Shown here piece by piece: positions 58,652-64,000 of a stretch of DNA of 64,000 nt. The translations under genes and the position numbers were made by a program. A model generated the notes under the pieces. It was not told where the DNA came from. It saw only the letters and a program-made list of their open reading frames with translations, and searched no databases. This stretch comes from Desulfamplus sp. GTDB lineage: Bacteria; Desulfobacterota; Desulfobacteria; Desulfobacterales; Desulfobacteraceae. Every line of letters starts with the position of its first letter. Within the stretch, counting starts at the first letter, position 1. The DNA lies in assembly GCA_015232455.1 (NCBI GenBank), contig JADFZQ010000001.1:310001-374000 (forward strand), in the 5' to 3' direction.

Positions 58652-59505
58652 TTAAAGTTGAAAATCTAAATAAAATCTACAAATCAGTTCATGCCCTAAA
58701 AGATATAAACCTTCATGTAAAAAAGGGAGAACTCTTTGCCTATCTTGGTCCTAACGGTGCAGGGAAAAGCACAACTATCAGGATTCTGACTGCTCTTACA
58801 AACCCCACATCAGGCAGTGTCAGCATAAATGGATTTGATATAAAAAACAGCGGTTTCTCATTCAAAAGCAACTCTATAAAAAGCCGTCAGCAGTGTGGGC
58901 TTGTTCCGCAATCAATTAATTTAGATCAAGAGCTTTCTGTTTATGAAAATTTAACTATTCATGGACTTCTTTTTCGTATGGGAAAGTCTGAACGAAATAA
59001 AAAGATTGAAGAGCTTTTAAGTTATGTGGATTTAAGTTCAAGAAAGGAGAGCCTTGTTAAAGAGCTTTCAGGTGGAATGAAAAGGCGGCTTATGATTGCA
59101 AGAGCTTTGATGCACTCTCCTTCTGTTCTCTTTCTCGATGAACCAACAGTTGGGCTTGATGCTGGTATGAGGCGTAAAATATGGGGATTAATCAAAAAAA
59201 TTCAGCAGCAAGGGACAACCATATTTCTTACCACACACTATATTGAAGAGGCAGAATTTCTTGCTGATAGAGTGGCGTTTTTAGATACAGGCACAATTTT
59301 AGTGGTTGACACTCCTTCAAATCTTATGTCTCGTTTAGGAACTTGGGCTTTAGACCGCTTGATAGAAGATAAGATGGAGCCAATCTATTTTAATAACAGG
59401 GAAGAGGCAAATAACTACATTGCCTCACAAAATGAGAGTTTTACATTGCGTCGTGTAAATCTTGAAGATGCGTTTCTTTCAATGACAGGGAAAAAGGTAA
59501 AATGA
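58648..59505 (+). CDS. ABC-2 type exporter ATPase
   Basis: The 285-residue ATPase has Walker A GPNGAGKST near 36-44, signature LSGGMKRRLMIA, Walker B VLFLDEPTVGLDA and the switch His in IFLTTHYIEEAEF. It is of the NodI/DrrA type. Together with the permease it overlaps (ATGA at 59502-59505) it forms a complete minimal exporter, probably of a lipid-linked saccharide or small hydrophobic molecule. Confidence 0.95.
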   Translation: MIKVENLNKIYKSVHALKDINLHVKKGELFAYLGPNGAGKSTTIRILTALTNPTSGSVSINGFDIKNSGFSFKSNSIKSRQQCGLVPQSINLDQELSVYENLTIHGLLFRMGKSERNKKIEELLSYVDLSSRKESLVKELSGGMKRRLMIARALMHSPSVLFLDEPTVGLDAGMRRKIWGLIKKIQQQGTTIFLTTHYIEEAEFLADRVAFLDTGTILVVDTPSNLMSRLGTWALDRLIEDKMEPIYFNNREEANNYIASQNESFTLRRVNLEDAFLSMTGKKVK

Positions 59506-60239
59506 TACACTCGCTGCTTGCCGTTTATTACAGAGAGATGCTTATTATGAGGCGAAGATTAACACGTCTTATACCATCATGGTCAGTCTCGCCCTTACTC
59601 TACCTTATTGCATTTGGCTATGCTATGGGAAAACATGTAGCAATTGATGGTCATTCATACATGGAGTTTCTTATTCCCGGACTTATTGCAATGAATAGCA
59701 TGACTCAATCATTTGCAATCGCAAGCGAAATCAATATTGCAAGATTTTATTGGCATATATTTGAAGAGATTCAGGCAGCTCCTGTAAACGATCTCTCTTA
59801 TGTTGCTGGTGAGGTTTTAGCAGGTATTACAAGAGCAATTCTCTCTACTACTGTAATTTTGATTTTAGGAAAAATATTTGGGGTTAATCTCTCTTGCAAT
59901 TTTATGTTCTGGCTTGGAGTATTATTAAACAGCTTTGTATTCTCTTCGCTTGCTGTTGGGCTTGCCATGCTTGTAAAATCTCATGGTGATCAAGTGCTTC
60001 TTACAAGTTTTGTAATAACCCCGATGGCTTTTCTTGGTGGGACTTTTTTTCCTTTGGAGAATTTTCCAGTTTGGGGGCAAAATCTTATTCATATTCTCCC
60101 AATCACACATGCTGCAAAAGCCATAAGAGCCGCATCTTTAGGCAATACTCCACAAATATCTTCATACATTGTTATGGCAGCTACAGGGTGTCTTTTTTTT
60201 GTTATCTCTGTTATGTGTGTTAAGAAGGCAAAGGATTGA
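59502..60239 (+). CDS. ABC-2 type exporter permease
   Basis: The 245-residue protein has about six membrane segments and the ABC-2 pattern: the amphipathic REMLIMRRRLTR start, IPSWSVSPLLYLIAFGYAMG, SYMEFLIPGLIAMNSM, and FLGGTFFPLENFPVWGQ near the last helices. It is the partner of the preceding ATPase. Its stop is nine bases from the stop of the convergent DUF4838 gene, with no obvious terminator between them. Confidence 0.93.
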   Translation: MIHSLLAVYYREMLIMRRRLTRLIPSWSVSPLLYLIAFGYAMGKHVAIDGHSYMEFLIPGLIAMNSMTQSFAIASEINIARFYWHIFEEIQAAPVNDLSYVAGEVLAGITRAILSTTVILILGKIFGVNLSCNFMFWLGVLLNSFVFSSLAVGLAMLVKSHGDQVLLTSFVITPMAFLGGTFFPLENFPVWGQNLIHILPITHAAKAIRAASLGNTPQISSYIVMAATGCLFFVISVMCVKKAKD

Positions 60240-60248
60240 AAAAATAAC

Positions 60249-62447
60249 TTATCGAAATTCATACCATTTATCAGGTTTATATGAATTTATATCTCTTCTT
60301 TCTGAATCAACAGATTTATCTCTATAACCATTTATAGATTCAGTTGCAGAGTCAACTGTTTTAGTTATAGCTATATATATTCCATAGCCAAGGTTATGGC
60401 TATAACTATCAAAGTTGTCATACATATACCGCAATTCACCATCTCTCAACTCTTTCAATTTATTATCACTTCCAATATTTGTTGATAAATCGCTATATCT
60501 AAAAGCCATACGCATTAAACGGATATTATTTCTCAATTTTTCATCTTTTTCTGCAATATATGCTTTTTCAAATAGATCATACACTTTTGCTTTATCTGCA
60601 TTCACGGCAAGATATGTTCCAGCTTCATTGTATCGCACCTGCCCATCAATAATGCTCTCAACATATTCAATATATGATTTTATAAAATATGACCCAGCTC
60701 CAAATATTTTGCAAAATCTATCAAGATTATCGTTCATGCTCAAAGTTGTGTCATAACTTGTCCGGGCATGGGTATAAAAGTTAAAGAGGCAATTCCAGAT
60801 ATTAAACACCTCTATTTGTGTTCCAGAACCTTGATAATATCCGCTATTTTTAAAGTAACTAAATATTGGTTGCATCTCGTCAGCCATTGGCAGATATTTT
60901 TGTTTGGCATTAAAGTTACCCATAAAATATTCATAAAAGACAACAGTTGCCCCTAAATTATGCCATTTTTTTGCGTTAATCTCGTAGGTTGTTCCAATCA
61001 ATGAAGAGCCATCTTTTTTTCCAATTTTTCTCAAACCTTTATTGCTCCAAGTTGATTCATCAATAATTATAGAGGGTTGAAGTTTAACACCTTCGGGGCA
61101 ATTGAATATATCTGAATAGGCAAGCATATCAATCTTAACATCTGGATAGACCTTATTTACCCTTTTAGCCACTTCATTTACAAAATATGCGTAGTTTTCA
61201 ACCTTACTATATGGTCTGCATAGTTCATCAACACATTGGCTACCTTTTAAATCATTAGACCAGATACAGACAACATCAATATATGGGTTTAATGCTAACC
61301 ACGATTTTACATTATCGGCAAACTGGTTGATTCCATTTTGATTTCTGCTGCACAAAATCCATGAATCTCTCCAAGGTGTTTTGTTATGCAGCCTTGTTCC
61401 ATCTTTTTGGAGTCTATAGTATTCGGGGTGAGTCTCATAATATTTCTCTTTAAAGTAGCTATTGCCGTCAGGCGGCAGAAACAGCCTTGAAGATTCGTGG
61501 TGTCCAACTGTAAACAGTATCCCTCTTTTTTGAGCCTCTGCAAACATGCCATTATGTTTAAAAGCTGTATAGATGCTCTCCATTGTAAGAATTCTGTTAT
61601 ATCTATTTTTTGCAGCCCAATCGATAAATTGAGAATTTAAACCATGATTAGGTGAGATGGAGGTATTGTAGTATTGTAATATTGCTGTGCGATATAAGTT
61701 ATCAGCTCTATTTTTTAAATATGATATTTCTCCCACTCTTATTGATGGCACTTTAGGAACATATTCACCAATTTCCATATCTGGCAATCCGTAAGATGCA
61801 AAGCTGCACCCAAGATATTTTTCAAGAAACTCATAAACAGCGTAGATAGTTCCCCTTTCATATTCGTAGGGATTTTTACTGCTTCCAGCAAGCACAACTG
61901 CTTTATTGCTATCTGTTTTATTCCCATCTGCTTTATTGCCGTTTGTTTTGCTGTTAAACCTGTTGGAAAAACTTTTTATCATTATCCCTTCTGGTCCAGG
62001 GATTAGCTCATCAAAGTTTTGTTCAGAGATTAGCTCCGCAGTTTTTAGGTTTCTCTCTGGTCCGCCTATTAAGATTGAGTTTTCTAAAAATATGGAGTTG
62101 TTTGATAAAGATTTGTCTGATTTAGATGGATTTAGTTTAGGACAATGCGTTTTAGGAGAGCTTAATTGAGACCAAGAAGAATTTGGTTTAGGTAGAATTG
62201 ATTTAGATAAGAGTTCTAAATCTTTCTTTATGGGAAGAGTTGCACCTGAAATTTTTTTTATATATTTTTGAAGCTCTTTTGCAGCAAACTCTTCTCTGAG
62301 CGTTGGCTTTGATGGTGTTACTATCACTGCATTTGGTTTGCTGTTAATAGTTATAAAGATACTACTATCTTTTGCTAAAGAGCTATCCGTAAATGCAAAA
62401 ATTATAAAAACAGTTGCCCAAATAGCAGTGATTTTACATTCAACCAT
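60249..62447 (-). CDS. Secreted DUF4838 protein (glycoside-hydrolase-like)
   Basis: The 732-residue protein has a signal peptide (hydrophobic IWATVFIIFAFTDSSLA). An N-terminal GH20-type accessory beta domain follows (TLREEFAAKELQKYIKKISGA). The DUF4838 core has EYERGTIYAVYEFLEKYLGCSFASY-like features, TVGHHESSRLFLPP, WILCSRNQN and VCIWSNDLKGSQC. It probably acts on a glycan. Two low-complexity insertions interrupt the N-terminal domain: Ser/Pro/Lys-rich near 85-110 and NKADG/NKTDS/NKAVV near 170-185. It converges with the exporter operon. A paralogous function in exopolysaccharide degradation or remodelling is inferred. Confidence 0.85.
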   Translation of the reverse strand: MVECKITAIWATVFIIFAFTDSSLAKDSSIFITINSKPNAVIVTPSKPTLREEFAAKELQKYIKKISGATLPIKKDLELLSKSILPKPNSSWSQLSSPKTHCPKLNPSKSDKSLSNNSIFLENSILIGGPERNLKTAELISEQNFDELIPGPEGIMIKSFSNRFNSKTNGNKADGNKTDSNKAVVLAGSSKNPYEYERGTIYAVYEFLEKYLGCSFASYGLPDMEIGEYVPKVPSIRVGEISYLKNRADNLYRTAILQYYNTSISPNHGLNSQFIDWAAKNRYNRILTMESIYTAFKHNGMFAEAQKRGILFTVGHHESSRLFLPPDGNSYFKEKYYETHPEYYRLQKDGTRLHNKTPWRDSWILCSRNQNGINQFADNVKSWLALNPYIDVVCIWSNDLKGSQCVDELCRPYSKVENYAYFVNEVAKRVNKVYPDVKIDMLAYSDIFNCPEGVKLQPSIIIDESTWSNKGLRKIGKKDGSSLIGTTYEINAKKWHNLGATVVFYEYFMGNFNAKQKYLPMADEMQPIFSYFKNSGYYQGSGTQIEVFNIWNCLFNFYTHARTSYDTTLSMNDNLDRFCKIFGAGSYFIKSYIEYVESIIDGQVRYNEAGTYLAVNADKAKVYDLFEKAYIAEKDEKLRNNIRLMRMAFRYSDLSTNIGSDNKLKELRDGELRYMYDNFDSYSHNLGYGIYIAITKTVDSATESINGYRDKSVDSERRDINSYKPDKWYEFR

Positions 62448-62500
62448 CTATTCTTTGCTACCCAAAATTTTCCATAGCAGTTAAGCTACTTATATCTTAC

Positions 62501-63241
62501 TTATTTCTTTAATGTGTATGCTATCATCATCTGGTTTCTATCTTCCATCTGAAGAGCTGCTTCTAAGCCAGCACAATCAAGGTTGCAGTTTATCGCCTCT
62601 TTTGTCATTCTTATTCCCATAGGATTTTTTTCTGTCATGGTTTTGGCAAGTCCCATTGCAGTTGTTATCATCTCATCTTTTTCAACAACTCTTGATGCAA
62701 AGCCAAGCTCAAGGGCAGTTTTTGAATCCATCCAATTGGCTGTTAAAAGAAATTCATAAGCTCTGCCAGAACCTATAAGCCTTGGCAGAAAATAGCTTGA
62801 AGCCATATCAGCACCACCAAGACCAATGTTTAGATATGCCGCACAAAATCTTGCGTCTTTTGCCAAAATTCTTATATCTGATGCCATTGCCATAGAAAAG
62901 CCGATACCAGCCGCCGCCCCGTGAATACAAGATATAATTGGTTGAGGAATTTGACGCATAGCAAGAAACATACGGCTCATTCTTGCTTGTGCTTCGTATG
63001 CTTTTATTGGTTTCATTGCAAAGATTTCAGGTCCATAAGTCTCCATATCAAGACCTGCACAAAACCCTTTAGCATCTCCTCCGTCAAGTATAAGAACAGT
63101 TGTCTCATCATCATATCTTAATTGGTTCAAAAGCCCTTCAAACTCCTGAACAGTTTTAAAATCAAAGGCATTGTATTTTGTTGGGCGGTTTAAGGTTATA
63201 AATCCAATTTTTCCATCTTTTTTAAATTTTATGTTGTCCAT
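62501..63241 (-). CDS. Enoyl-CoA hydratase/isomerase (crotonase) family protein
   Basis: The 246-residue protein has a crotonase fold: ITLNRPTKYNAFD, GGDAKGFCAGLDME (oxyanion hole 1), HGAAAGIGFSMAMASDIRI (oxyanion hole 2). The position of the first catalytic Glu of hydratases (the PE in FGQPEILLG-type motifs) is occupied by Asn in YLNIGLGG. The second Glu may be the E of YEFLLTANW. So classical hydration is doubtful; an isomerase, hydrolase or ring-cleaving role is possible. It follows the acyl-CoA dehydrogenase after 139 bp, a gap mostly filled by a palindromic element. Confidence 0.9.
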   Translation of the reverse strand: MDNIKFKKDGKIGFITLNRPTKYNAFDFKTVQEFEGLLNQLRYDDETTVLILDGGDAKGFCAGLDMETYGPEIFAMKPIKAYEAQARMSRMFLAMRQIPQPIISCIHGAAAGIGFSMAMASDIRILAKDARFCAAYLNIGLGGADMASSYFLPRLIGSGRAYEFLLTANWMDSKTALELGFASRVVEKDEMITTAMGLAKTMTEKNPMGIRMTKEAINCNLDCAGLEAALQMEDRNQMMIAYTLKK

Positions 63242-63283
63242 TTTTATTTACTCCAAAGTTTTTCTACGATTAAATACCTTAAA

Positions 63284-63390
63284 TATACTGTAATCGGGCA
63301 TAAACCGAGCTTTTTATATTTTAGAGTAGAGACGCACGGACGTGTGTCTCTACAGTTTATAAATCTCAATTTATGACCTTTCAGAGTATA
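63284..63390 (+). repeat. Family A palindromic element, copy 10 (complete)
   Basis: The element starts TATACTGTAATCGGGCATAAA, has its core at 63326-63353, and has the right arm CTCAATTTATGACC ending AGAGTATA at 63390. Its right end overlaps the last codons and stop of the acyl-CoA dehydrogenase gene. Confidence 0.85.
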
Positions 63391-64000
63391 GTAAAATGTT
63401 CTGTGGTAACTGACATAGAGATTGGGACAGAATTTGTTAGAGTGTATTGTAAATACTTTATTTTTGGTAATTCATGGCAAAAGTAATATTTTGAAACCAA
63501 AATCTTTCCTTCATAGAATAGTCTATCTGACTTATTAGGTATTATACCTTTTTCCACATCTGTAAGCTTATTATTTGCAATTAAAGCCTGAGATAACCAC
63601 TGCCACGCAATTACGACATATCCAAACATCTCAAGGTAAAGAGCTGCATTGCCAAGATATGCTTCCGCACCTTTTGAAAATGCCATAGTGCCAAGAGATT
63701 GAGTCGTCTCTACCAAAATTTTCAGAGATTGGCTTAGTTCATCAGCCATTAAAACTAAATCAGAATTTTTGCAGGATAGTGTTTTTTCAATTGTCTTTTG
63801 AACTTCACTACAAAAGAGTTTTAAAGCCTTTCCATCTTGCATTACAACTTTTCTACCAAGCAGATCCATAGCTTGAATTCCTGTTGTCCCTTCGTGTATG
63901 GCGTGGATACGCATATCTCTAAAATGCTGTTCAACAGGAAAATCTTCACAATATCCATAACCACCAAAACATTGAATACTCTGGCTTGTAGCAAGAATCC
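63381..64000 (-). CDS. Acyl-CoA dehydrogenase, C-terminal part (cut by window edge)
   Basis: The open frame runs in from the window edge and covers about 206 residues. Visible are the FAD-binding C-terminal motif QCFGGYGYCEDFPVEQHFRD, the classic MRIHAIHEGTTGIQAMDLLGRK, and then the extra C-terminal domain of the long (about 600-residue) acyl-CoA dehydrogenases. It oxidises acyl-CoA with electron transfer to ETF. The final codons (…FTIL, TGA) come from the end of a family A element, so the natural C-terminus may have been changed by its insertion. It is upstream of the crotonase gene on the same strand. Confidence 0.93.
   Translation of the reverse strand, partial: ILATSQSIQCFGGYGYCEDFPVEQHFRDMRIHAIHEGTTGIQAMDLLGRKVVMQDGKALKLFCSEVQKTIEKTLSCKNSDLVLMADELSQSLKILVETTQSLGTMAFSKGAEAYLGNAALYLEMFGYVVIAWQWLSQALIANNKLTDVEKGIIPNKSDRLFYEGKILVSKYYFCHELPKIKYLQYTLTNSVPISMSVTTEHFTIL

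Noticed and set aside
1-64000. tRNA, rRNA, prophage or origin signals
   Set aside because: No cloverleaf with conserved TTCRANNC arms, no rRNA-like segments, no phage structural genes and no DnaA-box cluster were recognised by eye.

Overview
The window is AT-rich and gene-dense. It looks like a chromosome segment of an anaerobic deltaproteobacterium, most likely of the sulfate-reducing Desulfobacterales type. That placement is an inference from LL-diaminopimelate aminotransferase (dapL), two moeA-type genes, a putative molybdenum carrier, an acyl-CoA dehydrogenase/crotonase pair, many two-component and sigma-54 regulators, and AT-rich intergenic palindromes. No rRNA or tRNA gene was seen.

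Layout. 1-11.3 kb (minus strand): moeA (cut by the edge), dapL, then thermonuclease - membrane protein - lnt - prfB (prfB with its programmed +1 frameshift), a secreted alpha/beta hydrolase, a MoeA-substrate-binding-domain fusion and a lone OppD-type ATPase. 11.4-12.3 kb: an Rpn/PD-(D/E)XK transposase-like gene. 12.7-23.0 kb (plus strand): a complete type I-F CRISPR-Cas locus (cas1, cas2-3, csy1-4) followed by a leader and a 23-repeat array. 23.1-27.6 kb: a tandem-ATPase ABC protein divergent from topB. 27.8-43.6 kb (plus strand): a signalling region with a cyclic-nucleotide-binding coiled-coil protein, receiver, CheA, a small-protein unit, a histidine kinase/NtrC-type regulator pair, two universal stress proteins behind a consensus sigma-54 promoter, AcuC-like and AcuB-like proteins, CheY/CheC-like/diguanylate cyclase, ornithine aminotransferase and another sigma-54 activator. 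43.7-53.4 kb: an acyltransferase, a rhomboid-DnaJ_C fusion, a molybdenum carrier fused to a second domain, a TonB-dependent receptor, a dynamin-like GTPase, YqgE and ManC. 53.7-60.2 kb (plus): an apparent operon of a secreted beta-helix protein, hybrid kinase, DUF2520 protein and ABC-2 exporter. It converges on a secreted DUF4838 protein. 62.5-64 kb (minus): a crotonase and a truncated acyl-CoA dehydrogenase.

Two themes run across the window. First, about ten copies of a dispersed element (full copies about 107-116 bp) carry a palindromic core beginning GTAGAGACGCA and inverted ends reading TATACT...AGTATA. They sit in intergenic gaps, including one inside the cas operon. One copy contains a nested second repeat, and two others reach into the stop codons of adjacent genes. 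Second, many otherwise conserved proteins (MoeA, Cas2-3, CheA, TopB, DUF2520, the beta-helix protein, DUF4838) carry short low-complexity insertions, several of them in-frame 15-24 bp tandem repeats.

Best candidates for something new: the rhomboid-DnaJ_C fusion, the sigma-54/UspA switch, the self-contained small-protein unit at 31.5-31.9 kb, the near-perfect 32-bp palindrome in front of cas1, and the nested mobile palindromes. The CRISPR system itself is a canonical I-F type, not a transposon-associated variant.
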